From positions 2,161,223 to 2,225,222 of the forward strand of contig NW_017265135.1 in NCBI RefSeq assembly GCF_001638985.1: a stretch of 64,000 nucleotides of DNA, in the 5' to 3' direction. Below the pieces are notes generated by a model. That model was not told the origin of the DNA. It saw only the letters and a list, made by a program, of their open reading frames with translations, and made no database searches. Of the stretch, positions 1 to 14,956 are shown in pieces (position 1 is the first letter of the stretch; every line of letters starts with the position of its first letter). The position numbers were made by a program, and so were the translations under genes. The DNA comes from Phycomyces blakesleeanus NRRL 1555(-). Lineage: Eukaryota; Mucoromycota; Mucoromycetes; Mucorales; Phycomycetaceae.

Positions 1-159
1 TCCGAATGATGATATAGAGCAAGATCGTTTAAACGAGGTATAAAGACGAAGAAGAACAACAACCACAATCACAATCATATTTTGTGTACATATTTAACAC
101 ACTACACAGATGTACTTTGCTCTCAAACATCTTTACAGCGGGTAGGTACACGACACTAA

Positions 160-199
<40 letters not shown>

Positions 200-1423
200 G
201 TATATCATTGACTTTTGTTTTTTGTTCCGTTTCTAAAAAGTCAACTTTTACCAAAAGTAAAAGAAATCCTTGACTTTAACTCAAATTTAAAGGTGTTGGA
301 TCTTGGCTGTGCAACTGGAGCTTGGATTTTGGTAATATATATATATATATATCATATCAATTATTAATATTATTAACACTATTTATTATTATCGCATATA
401 AAGGAAACATCTGTAGAGTATCCTAATTGTGATTACTATGGTGTCGACATTAGTTCCAATTTTCCCGCGCTTTCACCTAATAATACACATTTTATGCTAC
501 ACAACGTTATCGACGGTCTCCCATTTGTGGACAGCTATTTTGACTATGTTCGACTTGGACATTGGACTTCAAATCTCAAGGAAGTCGAGTGGCCACCTTT
601 TCTCAAAGAAGTCTATCGAGTCATGAAACCCGGAGCGTTAATGCTGAATCTCGAAATTGATACCATGGTGAGCCTTATATCTCCATTTATTTTTTAATAT
701 TATTTTATATGTATAAATATATAGATGTTAGAGTTAGAATTAAAAAGAGAAATAGAATAAAGTGAATCCGGTATGTGTGTGTGTGTGTGTGTGTGTATAA
801 ATTCATATTTATCAAGCCACAAATCTAAGAACAGAATGATAGAATCACACCCTTGATGCTACTGGATCCCTGACAGCCTGTAAGTATAATAATTCGATGC
901 ATTGCTATTGTATTTCCTGCCATTTTTTTATCACGTTATAAACTTACTTGTTTAGTGTACATGGTCAACAAAATTAACAAGATGTATCCTGACCTTGTTT
1001 CTGTCTTGCCCGGTCTTTTAAAGAACGCAGGCTTCACAACCATCCTGACAGATAAAAGATCTGTGAATTTTGGCAAGTCAAATAAATAAATGAATATCGA
1101 TTGATTAATTGCTTTTAATTTTATTTTATTTTATTAATTAAAATTAATTATTAAACTTTATTAATATTATATATATATATAAATATATATATACAAATAT
1201 AAATATAAATATAAATATAGGTCAAGACGATCACAATAATATTCGGTTTGTTTCCTTGGCAACAAATATTATTCAAAAGCTTGGATATTTGATAGGACCA
1301 GCTCTTGGGATGTCTGCTGAAGAATACATAGCATCTACGCCCAAGCTCATACAGAAAGCAAAGGACAATCATGCTGAATGGACCTATGTGGCATTTCTAT
1401 CCCAAAAACCCAAAAAGAAGTAA
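1..1423 (+). CDS. Class I SAM-dependent methyltransferase, 5' end missing
   Basis: Seven exons can be chained: <1-37, 110-141, 241-331, 404-667, 843-879, 956-1072 and 1221-1423 (stop TAA). The start lies outside the window. The SAM-binding motif I (VLDLGCATGAW) sits on exon 3. Motif II with an acidic ribose-binding residue (YYGVDIS) and a post-I region (LPFVDSYFDYV, then YRVMKPGALML) are on exon 4. This is the order seen in a large fungal family of methyltransferases of mostly unknown substrate (family knowledge), so no substrate is assigned. Exons are very short (32 and 37 nt) and two introns carry CA/TA and GT microsatellites. The last intron (1073-1220) must use a GC donor, GCAAGT, because the nearby GT donor leads to a stop. 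The protein ends in a Lys-rich tail (KPKKK). Confidence is high for the family and moderate for the first two exon junctions. Confidence 0.85.
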
Positions 1424-1756
1424 TTTTAAATTATATATATATATATATATATTGTTCCTCAATCTAACCAGAAATGAAGAAAATAATAAAAATCGTTAAT
1501 TAAATAATATTCATAATAATCTCAAGTATTTAATAATAATAGTATAGAATTAGCATTATCATCATAACCATCGTTGACATTGTTTTTAGTGTTACTGTTA
1601 TGGTGTTCTTTAATTTATTTTATTAACAACAACAACAACAAAAAAGAAAGACAACAGGAGGTTTGATAGCACAGCTGTATTATTTAAAAGAGTGGGGAGA
1701 ATTAGTTCTGAGATATATAATTATGTTTTTATGTTTAAATACTTGTTCTTTTTGGT
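1424..1756. other. Short convergent intergenic region
   Basis: This lies between the 3' ends of the methyltransferase and TIP41. It contains an (AT)n run at about 1434-1451 and AT-rich sequence with AATAAA-like motifs. No coding signal was seen. Confidence 0.6.
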
Positions 1757-2524
1757 TCAATGATCAACCATAAGACTCTCTCTTGAGAACACGGCAGGTT
1801 CATCAGGAAGCATTCGAGATACCCAGTTTGGATCATTCAATAAAGAAATGTCCATATTTCCAATCGGCAATTTCTATTAAAGTACTAATCAGTAAACAAA
1901 GAATACTCTAAAGCGTGCATTTGATTCCTCATATTTACCCTGCGAATGTTGTTGTAATGATCTTCCTTGGAAGTATACTCTCTCACCAGATACTTTGATC
2001 CAAATTCATGATAGACTCTAGTGTCATTGATTCTGAACAGTACATCATCCACTCTCATAAAGAACCGTTGCAGAATCAAGAAACAGGTTGGCATAACACG
2101 CTAAACAAGAAAAAATAAAGTTAAGAATTACACACATACAGAGAGATACTAAGAATAAAGGTACTAGTATTATATTATATTGTTGCTTTACCAAACGTAT
2201 GGACAGCATTGCTGTTCCATTGTCTGCCAGTTCATCTTCATACAGTATATTCTCGTCATAGAATAGAATTGGGTCTGGCTTCATCAGGCGCTGGAAGTCG
2301 ACTGGAGTATCGGCCTTTTCAAACGATCTGTTGTCAAGACTGGAGATAAGGGTTCCTTTGTAAGGTGTTGAGTAGGTCCAGTCGTAAGGTTTGATCACGT
2401 CCTTTATGTCGGTATGGTTTGCAGCACTTGATTTATTTTATACAATTATTTTCTTTTATTTTTTAGAACAATTTTTTTTTTCTTTTTTTTTTTGTAACAG
2501 ACATTAATGAATTTATCTATAGAT

Positions 2525-2556
<32 letters not shown>

Positions 2557-3046
2557 TCCAAATGCTAATTATTTTGTATTAAGCAAATAAAAACCAAGAA
2601 ATCCAATCTGGTTTATGTACATCTACATCTACATATACATATACATATGTATTACCTTTTCTTAGTCCATTCTTCAGAATAAGCTACTTTAATCTTTTCA
2701 CTACTGGTCGAACTGGTATCAACCAGTTTCAGGGCATCATAGGCACCCCAGGTGAATTCTGTTTCGCCATGCTTAATTGTGACATGATTGTTTCCAAACA
2801 CCATCTCTGGTGGTGGAATTCCAAAGTTCTTTTGGATGCTAATTGCAAATGAAGTACAATTAAATAATTGTACATAAAGGTACCACAAACGCGTGCATGT
2901 TGTTTAAGCATTTGTTCTGACCTCTCCATCTCAGCAGAATTACAGATTGGTGCTCGTTTGCTAGTAATTGTCCAACCATTGCACTCGATTCCTTTGACAA
3001 GCCCTTGTCTCAAGGTGCCTTGGTTAATGAGTGTGAAATTTGACAT
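1757..3046 (-). CDS. TIP41: TIP41-like protein (TOR/PP2A signalling)
   Basis: Five exons on the minus strand: 3046-2922, 2838-2656, 2426-2192, 2100-1939 and 1873-1757, giving 273 aa, the size of human TIPRL. Family motifs run in order: GWTITSKRAPI, PPPEMVFGNNH, DALKLV, VAYSEEW, VIKPYDWTYSTPYKGT, DPILFYDENILYEDELADNG and RVMPTCFLILQRFF...RVDDVLFRINDTRVYHEF. TIP41 proteins bind PP2A-type phosphatase catalytic subunits and/or Tap42 and tune TOR signalling (established for yeast and human). The acceptor of exon 3 was placed at 2427 because only there does phase 2 continue into KPYDWTY without a stop. An in-frame upstream ATG at 3085 could add 13 residues; the ATG at 3046 is the simpler choice. 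The first intron is only 83 nt. Identification is secure. Confidence 0.93.
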
Positions 3047-3647
3047 GGTTTCTATTATCTTTATCTTTTCTTTATTGCTCTTCACAAAGAAATCAAGAAT
3101 TAAAAAAAAATTAAAAAATTAAAAAATTAAAATTAAAAAAGGAAAGACAAAAGATAAAAGACAAAAAAGAAAAGGTGGAATCCATTGACCTGGCTAATTG
3201 AAAATCCGGTTTATTTTATTTGATTTTATTTTGAATGAATGTATATGTATGTATAACCACTGTATACATGTGCGCACACAAATACATACATACATACACA
3301 AATACACAAGTACACACTAAGCACACGCACGCATAATGTGGTGTGTATTAAAGGTATAATATTACTACTATTACTACTATTAGTACTATTAGTACTATTA
3401 GTACTATTGCTATGAATAATAATAAATGAATAAAATGAAACAAATCATTTTTTTTAATATTTAAATAAATAAATAAATATATATAGTAGTAATAGTAATA
3501 AATAGATAAATAAATGAAAAAGATAAATATGTATTATATTTATAAGAGAAGAATATAAAGACTAATAAACTACAACATGCACAGAAGAGAAGTGAGGAAA
3601 GCAAAAGCAAAAAAAAAAGAAGTAATTAAAACGAGAGAGAGAAAAGA
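3047..3647. other. Intergenic region, A-rich with ATT/ACT repeats
   Basis: This is the upstream region of TIP41 and the downstream region of the CNNM gene. It holds A-rich stretches, a run of ATT/ACT and AGTACTATT units at about 3362-3410, and an (AAAT)n tract near 3460-3480. No credible ORF or RNA gene was seen. Confidence 0.6.
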
Positions 3648-6117
3648 TTATGCTAGATGGATAGGAATCGTTTGAGGTGCTTGGGAAGCAGGCTCATTTG
3701 GGCCGTTGGGTTTTAAACTTGGATCGATGGAGTCAGTCATGTAATCAAATAGATCGCTGAGGGTCAGGATGCCGAGTAAAGACCCAGTGCCATTGGGAAC
3801 CATTGCATTGGTACTCTGGATGCTGGTATTTCTTGATATCTCGAGTGTCATGGAGGTAGTCATACTAGACACTCGACTTTGTTGAGAAGGTTGGACAGCC
3901 TTCTCGGATGGCAGACTCGCTTCTTGAGGATTCTTGGAGACTTTCATTCCAACCACCATATTCTTGACACGAGACATTAGAGTTGATGGCGTGTTCCTGG
4001 GTGGCGATGCGGGACAGTCCAGCTTTTCGGATGGTTCTTGGTCAATAAATATAACAGTCTGGCTTTTGCATGTGAGAACTTTTGGTTCAGTAATGCCGGG
4101 GGAGTAGATGACTGCAAGATAACCTATACAAATACGCAATAAAAATGTTTAAAATCAATGGTTGTGTACTAGTAACAAGACCAAGTTTCTGCTGTACCAG
4201 ATGATTTTCTCAATGCAGCCAAGAGATCGGTTGCGGAGTAAGAGGTCGGTACATGAAGAACTGGTTCAAGAGTAATGTCAGAAAGAGAAACTGCGTCTTC
4301 TGGATTGATCATGGCAAGGCTCTATATGGAGATGTACAGATATGTATGTACAGATATGTATGTAATGTAATGTAACAATACGATGTAATACAATACAATG
4401 CAATACAATACAATATCATATAATAGCAATAGCAATAGCAATAGCAATAGCAATAGCAATATCAATGGTAATACTTTTGTGAGTGGCAAGGTTTCATATG
4501 TCAATCTGATTTAGCTTATTGTCTTTTTACTTTTACCTTTGTATTGAGACACCCGATAATAAACTTATTCTGCAGTGCCTTTATGTCCGAATCTCCTGTA
4601 GAAGCTGCCTGGGTTTCATAGACTGGAATCCGACTGTATCCAGACTCAAAGATCTTGAGCATGACATCTTTGCTGAGTAATGTGTCGTGACTAAGCATAA
4701 AGACGTTGTCAAGTGGTATCGCTAGATCTCCTGTTGTTTTTGTTTGCAGACTCAAGGTGCCCTGAATTATTGTCGCAGTGCGATGGCTCAAGCTGCCTGC
4801 ATTTGCCAAACTGCTGTCGTGCATTCTAATCAACTCATTCAATTCTATAAACAGATCAAATGTACGTTAGGCAATCATCTACTAATACTAACTCACTCAC
4901 AAACTCACTCATTAACTCACACACACACACACACACACATTTATGCAAATACCCTGTACTTATATACTTGCCTTGGACCCTGTAGATTGGCGATTCATGT
5001 TCGCCGAGCATAAGATCAAGACATTTGGATATAGGCCAGGCAAGAATATACCAAAGCATCATCAGGGCGCGGACAGGGATGGCAAACAGGGCACCAACAG
5101 CTAAACCGTGTCTGGTACAGATTGCTTGAGGAATAATCTCGGAGAATATGACGAGTAAGAGGGTAGAAGCAATGACAGCAATATAACCTTTTTTTTAAAA
5201 AAAAATAAGTAAATAAATAGCAATATCAACATATTGTGATGTGATGTGATATGTGCGTGTGTTTCATGTTTTTTTTTTGTATTTAACAATCGTAACCATG
5301 ACTACAAGACAAGACAAGACAAGACAAGACACACCAAAGCAAAGCAAAGCAAAGCAAAGCAAAAATATTAGTAAAAACCAATTACCTTCTCCAAAAATTC
5401 CGTTTAATACGACAGGTAAGGTTTCGTTGACTACTGTGTTTGTGAGGACCAAGGCGGTCAGAAGCATATGTTTGTTTTTTCGAATTGGTAGGATACGACT
5501 CGCACAAGCTCTTTGTTTTTCTGAACCAGCTACAGCCAAGATCGCTAAGTTTGTCTCATCTAGAGACATCTACATTATTATTACCATTATTGTTTTAATA
5601 TTCTTTAATCTTTAATATCAATTATATATATATATATATATAAAATAAGGGATATAATATAATATAATATAATATAATATAATATAGTATAATATACCAT
5701 AGCATAATTTATCTAAATCTTCTTTTTTTCTATATTTTCTATTTTTCATTTAAAGTATTAAATAATTAAATATTTAATGAATGAAATGAAGGTCTTGTAG
5801 TTTATTATATAAAACATTATCATTATTCTTTTTTTTGTTTTGTTTTCTTTACCAATCCAAGTGTCAACCCTGTCAAGATGATATAAACCAGGTGAATTAG
5901 TATACAGATAGATAGACAGCCGCTCGAAATATTTGATCTTGCTTTATGTGTCTAATGTGCCTAATGTACCTGCTACAATTCCACTGATGCCTACCAAACT
6001 AATGATGGCTACGATTTCACCCCAAAACTTTGCAGTGCCATATTCTACAGTTGTGCTTTCTTGAGCAGATACACTAGAGATGAATATGAAGAAAAGGCAT
6101 ATGAAAGTCTTTGACAT
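3648..6117 (-). CDS. CNNM/Mam3-type transporter (DUF21 + CBS pair)
   Basis: Seven exons: 6117-5970, 5869-5853 (17 nt), 5569-5386, 5187-4972, 4844-4537, 4321-4198 and 4123-3648, giving 490 aa. A signal peptide (about residues 1-18, ending VSA) leads into the DUF21 membrane domain: first helix near 30-55, then the hallmark GLTLGLMSLDETNL, the PIRKNKHMLLTALVLTNTVVN segment, and VIASTLLLVIFSEIIPQAIC. A CBS-pair region follows with IPLDNVFMLSHDTLL and GYSRIPVYE. The C-terminus is Ser/Lys-rich and probably cytosolic. The family (yeast Mam3, animal CNNM, bacterial CorC) is linked to Mg2+ and divalent-metal handling at the vacuole or plasma membrane. The microexon supplies G-L-T-L-G-L and restores phase exactly. 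The intron 4971-4845 uses a GC donor. Introns carry CA, ACAAG, AAAGC and AATAT microsatellites. Confidence 0.92.
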
Positions 6118-8232
6118 CCGACAGAATTAAAATATTATAAAATGTATAAATAAAATAAAATAAAATAAAATAAAATAAAATAAAATAAATTGAAATTGAA
6201 ATGAAATGAAATGAGATAAAATGAAATGAAATGAAATGGAATAGAGAGAGAGAAAGAGAGAAAGAGAGGGGAGAAAAAAAACCAAAAAGATAGAGAGTTA
6301 AGGAAGAATAAATAAATACAAGAAATCACTGGGATTTTTTTTTCTTTTTTTTTGGGGGCTATAATTTATCCAAGTTCAATATATTAAAATATACATGTAT
6401 ATAAAATATCTCCCTGGATTTTATGTGTATATATTTTCTTTTCTGTTTTATTAAAGACTTTATATAAATACTGATAGCGATTCTAATAATATATATAAAG
6501 AACGAAGCAAAATTGAGGACGGCAGAAGAGTGCATAAAATAATAATATATACAAAGGGTGTATTATTATTTTTTAAGAAGAAATAAAATAAGAATTCTGT
6601 AGCAAATAATCTATTATCTTTTATGATTATTAATGTTATTACTGATATCTATACTGATATTGACACCGGTACTGGTACTGGTACTGGTACTGGTACTGAC
6701 ACTGACACTGACACTGATACTGGTACTGATATCAGAATCTAAGCACTTTAAACATGTAAATGTACAAATAAAGATATAAACAAATAGACATGGACAGAAT
6801 TTCTGCTTTGAGGATCTCACACCTGCCATCAAGTCTGCCGAAAAATAAAAAGGCTATATATAACTATAACTATAATTATAAGAGAGCAAGTGAGTGAAGG
6901 ATATATTGTATTAATCATTCTCACCCAAGATTTTCTTTCTCCTTTTCAAGGAATGAGTGACTGACTGACTGACTAACTGACTGACTGAATGAATCTATGA
7001 ATGAATGAATGAATGAATGAATTACTATTATTAATGGTAGTTTTATTTTATTTTTCTGCAATCCATGCTTATATCTTAATCGGTTGACCAAATGGCATAT
7101 CGTCCTCCACAATCAAATTTAGATAGCTCATAATAAGCGCTCTGTTTTATACCCTTTTTTATTTATTTATTGAATTTTCATTTGTAAATAGCCACCTCTG
7201 TTAATTTCACAATCCTAATAGTAATGTTATAAACACTATTGTTCCTGACCCTGACCCTGATCTTGATCTTGATCTTGATATTTGATATTATTATAATTCA
7301 TACGGTACACAATCTGCTCTACACTAGACACACAAAAAAAACAAAGACACAGAGAACGAGATATGATCAATTACTTATCGTACATTTTACTACGCGTTTC
7401 TATTTACTGTAATCTACTGCAACTGATAGTTCTGCTCATATCAACAGTTTCAAATCTTTCTTCTTCTTTGTTTGTCCTATTTGCTGTGCCTTACAGCTAT
7501 TAAATTAACAAATGAGAAATTAAGGTGTGATCGTACATGTATGACTATCCTTTAGCTATGCTATTATTATTTTTGATAGAAGAAAAGGTTGATGTTCAGC
7601 ATTAGATAATGTCGATCTCTATCAATAGATTTTTTTTTTTAATTTTTTTTAAAGGAGTTCTTGCAAATAAAAAAGAAGTGTATAATAATATAAATCACCG
7701 TACTTATTCAATTATTAACATTTGGATTTGGCTGTTCTTGTGTTTAGTCAATCACAGCTATACTCAACTCAACTCAATTCCATTTAATTTAATTTAGTTT
7801 AATTATATTCTATTCTATCAAGTATTACTATTAATGTTAGTATCTAAATCCTCATGTAAAAGACAACCGTCATCAAATTACAAATAAAATGATTTCATAA
7901 TTCAAGAAAAAAAAATGCTCACGTGACATTACATCCTTTCTGTAACAATTGTATTATAAACTCAAGATCTTACTCTCACCCCCCACAGACATAACCATGC
8001 ATTAATACCACTAATTTCATTACCACCACCACCACCACCACCACCACCACTGCCACTGCCACTGCCACCACCACTGCCACTACCATACATAACATACATA
8101 CACACAGGTACACCTGCATGCCAAGCAAAATCCCTTTTTTGTAATAAAAATTAAAAATTAACAATTAACAATTAAAAATTAAAATAATAATAATAATAAT
8201 AATATGGGGGGTTTTAAGATAGCTTTTTGACA
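6118..8232. other. 2.1-kb divergent intergenic region rich in simple repeats
   Basis: This separates the divergently transcribed CNNM gene (-) and ATE1 (+). Repeats include (AAAAT)n at about 6145-6187, an (ATGAA)-like tract to 6240, (GGTACT)n/(GACACT)n at about 6663-6725, TGAC/TGAA tracts at about 6956-7022, CCTGAC/CTTGAT units near 7240-7280, and (CCA)n at about 8020-8085. The open frames here are repeat-driven. No gene was supported. Confidence 0.6.
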
Positions 8233-10651
<2,419 letters not shown>

Positions 10652-11127
10652 CTATCAATGTGCATCCTTGTCCAACAAACATGATGTAGTCTAACAGCTA
10701 TAATTCAATACATAATAAAATATAAAAATAAACATAAAAATAAAAAGCTTATTATTCAAGCACATCAGATTTGCAGGCTGCCAAAATAGCACAAGCAAAG
10801 AAGCTTCCTAGATTGCTCTCTGCCTCTATATATACATTTGTATATGTATGTCTGTCTGTCTGTCTACCCCCCTTTTTTTGTTGTATTTGATGTGGTTATT
10901 ATTATCATCATTATTATTAAATATTGTAGATTTGTGTGATAAATGATCCAAAAAAAGATACAAACTTGAACTTATAAATATCTTTTTTTTTATAGATGCT
11001 CACACACACATATATTCACACAGGCAAAGACAGACATGGACAGGCAGGCACAGCCAGACAGCCAGACAGCCAGACAGCCAGACAGCCAGACATAGACAGG
11101 CAAACAGGCAGACAGGCATACAAATTT

Positions 11128-11158
<31 letters not shown>

Positions 11159-11343
11159 TATACATACATACAGTCAAACATATGAACAGGCAGATAGATA
11201 GACAAGCAGGAAAATCAATAACATATAAATACAAGACATCAAATAAAATTTTATTTCAAGAAAAAAAATAGCTTCTTCCTGTATATCTTTCTTCTCTCTT
11301 CTTCCTTTTCTCTACCTCCAAAAAAAAGTCAACAACACATAAA
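10652..11343. other. Intergenic region with GACAGCCA repeats and CT-rich promoter
   Basis: Between ATE1 and the Kre9-like gene. It contains a CAGGCA/CAGACAGC imperfect tandem tract at about 11036-11120, (CA)n at about 11130-11150, and a long pyrimidine tract (CTTCTTCC and similar) at about 11271-11325 just before the next ATG. Such CT-rich leaders are typical of well-expressed fungal genes (inference). Confidence 0.55.
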
Positions 11344-12263
11344 ATGATGCTCAAATTGTTGGCCGTATTCCTCGCCTTGTCTACAGCTTCCCAAGCTGCT
11401 ACAATTACTGCCTCTCCTGCCCCGGCAGCGACTGTCTCCCCTACAAGAGACGCAGCCGCACCCGAGAGATTCCCCTATGCGGTCAATGCCCCCCGTTCTA
11501 CAGTCCTTCCATACTGTGTTGGTAAAAATTTTTTTTTAGTTCTTTCTAAGCTGCTCTCAAGAGAAAGAAAGAATAAGACAATAAATGTTATACATTGTAT
11601 TCTTGTTAGGTTTCAATATCACTTATCCAGCCGTAGCTGGTGAAGTCTACAAGCGTGGAGAACTTCAGACTATTGAATGGACCGTTGATAGATCTATTCC
11701 CAACCCTCCAGATCTCATTACTCGTATTCGTATCTTTGACAAGGACTTTCATAATGAACAAGTTCTTGGTGAAAACATCAGTAAGGATTGTTTTTCTCTG
11801 GTGTATTTATTTAACAAAGTGTCCAAAATGCCCAAATGCCAAATATATATATATATATAAAACTAAAACAATTCGTTTCTTTATTAACTTGCGCCACCCA
11901 GCCATTTACACTCATAAGACTGGTGGCTCCCTTACTTACTTTGTTGATGCCAATGATATCGAGACCGAGTACCATTACAGAATTATGGTGAATTATCCCG
12001 TAAGTGGCTTTGAGATATTAAATACATGTGTATCTATAACAAACATCAAAAACAACAACAAAAACAACAACAACAACAACAAAAACAAGCTTTTAAATTA
12101 AACTTTATATTTTACATTTATTTATATAATTTATTTTACTTAGGGCCAATCTGTTCACTGCATCTTTATGTCTAAACCATTCACCATCACTCCTTACCCA
12201 TACATTCGCTATCTTGCAAATGACACTCCTGCACCAGCATTTGCGGTTCCCCAAGCCCAATAA
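11344..12263 (+). CDS. Kre9/Knh1-like secreted cell-wall protein
   Basis: Four exons: 11344-11521, 11610-11780, 11902-11999 and 12144-12263, giving 188 aa. A clear signal peptide (LLAVFLALSTASQA) is followed by an Ala/Thr/Pro-rich spacer and one Ig-like domain of the Kre9/Knh1 N-terminal family: FNITYPAVAGEVYKRGELQ, TIEW, PPDLITRIRIFD, YFVDANDIETEYHYRIMVNY and SKPFTITPYPY. In yeast, Kre9/Knh1 are needed for beta-1,6-glucan assembly; in other fungi the domain occurs in many secreted or surface proteins, so the exact role is not known. There is no C-terminal hydrophobic GPI signal; the protein ends AFAVPQAQ, so it is probably soluble or wall-associated. All junctions keep frame with GTAARR-like donors. 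Confidence 0.88.
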
Positions 12264-12871
12264 GACGATAGATACGCAAATGCATGTCTTCTTCTTCTTC
12301 TTTGGTTGTGAATTATATATCTTGCTTTCTTTCTACACTATATAGCTAAACCTCTTCTTCGTCCTCATTACCATCTTCTTTATCTTCTTTATCTTATTCT
12401 TCTTATTCTTCATATTAGTATTAGTTTTGTTCATTTACATCATAAAGAATGAAAGCTAACAAGATGAAAAATAAAATAAAATAAAAAGAACTATGTACAA
12501 GTATGGCTGAGGCCCTCTTGCTTATTTAATTATTTACATCGTCTTCTCCCCCCCCCCCCCCCCCCTTTTTCTTCCCCTTGCTGCTCCTGCAACTCTTGCT
12601 GCTCCTGCTGTTCCTGCTGCTCCTGCCAGCTGGTACTGGTGCTTCCGCTGTTGCTGTTAATAATGACACTGTTACATCATTTTACTTTACTTTACTTTTA
12701 TTTTATTATTAAAACAGACATTTAGTCCTTTTTTTTATTTACTTAAAGATACGAGCTGCATCGGCTGAAGAACCTGCTTCTCTTCGCCGCCCTTTATGCT
12801 GCTTGTTGCTGCTCGTTGCTGCCCTTGTAAGCACAATAATGCAGGAGAATGTCTACTTAAAACGTTAGTGT

Positions 12872-12902
<31 letters not shown>

Positions 12903-13633
12903 CGTATGTATTTTACAATAGTGGCAGTGGAAGTAATAATAATAATAATTGAGTTCATTTTTACTTTCATTTTGTACATTTTTATTTTTTTGCTTTTTTT
13001 TTGCACCACGAGATTTTGTACTTTTTTTCTTTAAAAAAAAGGTACAAATATATAAATAAAGAGTTCTCACAGTGTCCTACAGACAATCCAAAATTAACTA
13101 TAGTATTAATGATGATAGACCATTTTAGGCTTTTACTCTGACATCAGCTATGAGAAAAAGAAAATATTTAAAAAAGAATACCTATTTTTATTTATTTATA
13201 CTGTGTACATCTTATATTACACATACACAACGAGAGAGATATATATATATAATGTGTGTGCGTGTTTCAGGAACAAAACGTAAGAGTAAAAGAGTAAACG
13301 AGCAAAAGAGTAAAAGAGTCAAGAGGCTAAAACGCTTTTTTCCCCGTATTTTTTTTATATATATATATTCTCATTTATTGAAACATTTCAAAAAAAAACA
13401 AAATTAAACAAAGTATAGCTATAATATTCTATATTTTATATATATTTTATATTGTCTTTTTATTTATTTAAATATTCCTGATAGTATTGTATTCACAGAC
13501 ACAGACACACACACATATATATAAAATACACACAATAGTAACAGTAATAGTAATAATAATAAAAAGATAATAATTTAATATTAAAAATATTTAATAAGAA
13601 GAAATATATTATATATAAATATAAATAAATAAA
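12264..13633. other. Intergenic region with an 18-nt poly-C run, CTGCTC repeats and microsatellites
   Basis: The first part is a CT-rich 3' region of the Kre9-like gene. A C18 homopolymer sits at 12548-12565, followed by a CTGCTC-like tract (about 12575-12645). On the minus strand, 12823-12739 reads open (ending EAGSSADAARIFK), and a GTAAAT donor could join it to a Gln/Glu-rich frame across the CTGCTC tract and the C18 run. I could not find a consistent upstream exon, so no gene is called. The rest is (CATA)n, AT and ACAC repeats. Confidence 0.4.
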
Positions 13634-14924
13634 ATGAATTTCACAAAGGGACTACAGACTTCTTGGGACAAGATTACCCACGATGTCAAGTCTCAAATAG
13701 CTCGTAGTAATCCCCTTCAACATCCCGACACAAAGACCCTGTCAATGTGGATTTATGAAGAACGCGACACTCTGGCATCAATCAAGGCAACTGCTTATCA
13801 TCATGCCGAAGCCAACAAAGGATTAGCTGAATGGCTCAAGAGTGAACAGGAGAAGTACCCTCGTGAAGATGTTCGAGATCTCGAGGTAATATATTTATAT
13901 ATATATATATATACATATGCTTGTTTGTATAATGCTAATACTAATACCAATACTAACATAATAATAAACTATTAGGATCTGGGTAGTAAATTGGTCATTC
14001 TCTTGGAGAAACAGACCGAGGTTGAAGAATACTATGCAAGCAAGTATATATACTATACTATTATATTATACTATAATATATTATAATATAATATAAAATA
14101 TGTATGGTGAATTTTTACTTGTATAATGAATTAACATTTAGATGTACAATTTGTTACTATGTTCTTTTATATATATATAGCAAAATATCAACAGTATCGT
14201 CAGGTCATAAAGTCTATCAGAAAACGAGAGGAACAACTGACCGAACTCCACGAAAAGAAACTATCGCTGGAGTCAAGAATGAACCAGATTGCCAAAACCA
14301 ACCCCGGTTCTCCAAAGGTAACCGAAATGCAGACCGAACTGGGTAATCTCGAAAAGGAGTACGAGCTGTCCAAGGTGGGACTACAGGACTTCAAGCGGTT
14401 TGGGTTACGGGAGGCGTTCTATTTGCGGTTCAATGCGATGAACGAATACGCTGAAAAGACGGCGATGTTGGCTGGTTATGGAAAGTACCTCGTGGATCTT
14501 CTTGATGTGGAGCCTACGCCGGTCGGACAAGAGCACCGTCGGGAGTACGTTTGTCAAGATCAGGCAGGAACGATCCTGTCCGACGCACTGAGGACACTCG
14601 ACAAGTGGAACCCGCCAAAGGGCGACGAGAGATTCACACTGGCAAACGAAGGCCTCGAGAGTACTTTTAGGTTTGGGTTTGAGGAAGATGCGTCGATGTT
14701 GACAGATGAGGATATTGAGCGACATCAAGATGTTGTTGTTCCTTCACTCTTGGTCAATGGCACTAATTCTTCTACTGCTACAACTATTAGTGGTAATAAT
14801 GATAGTAATAAGAATACTACTGGCGTTGATTTGGCCAGTATCAAGAAACATACCCAAGATGATCAGTTTATGGGTACCTGGGCTTTGGATGAAAAATCCG
14901 GACAAACGAAACCGTTAGATACGA

Positions 14925-14956
<32 letters not shown>

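Noticed and set aside
7240..7280. CCTGACCCTGACCCTGATCTTGATC tract considered as an interstitial telomere-like repeat
   Set aside because: The unit is not a TTAGGG-type telomere repeat and drifts into a CTTGAT microsatellite.
10990..11271. Overlapping ORFs on both strands over GACAGCCA and CA repeats
   Set aside because: Pure simple-repeat translation without start context, splice sites or family features.
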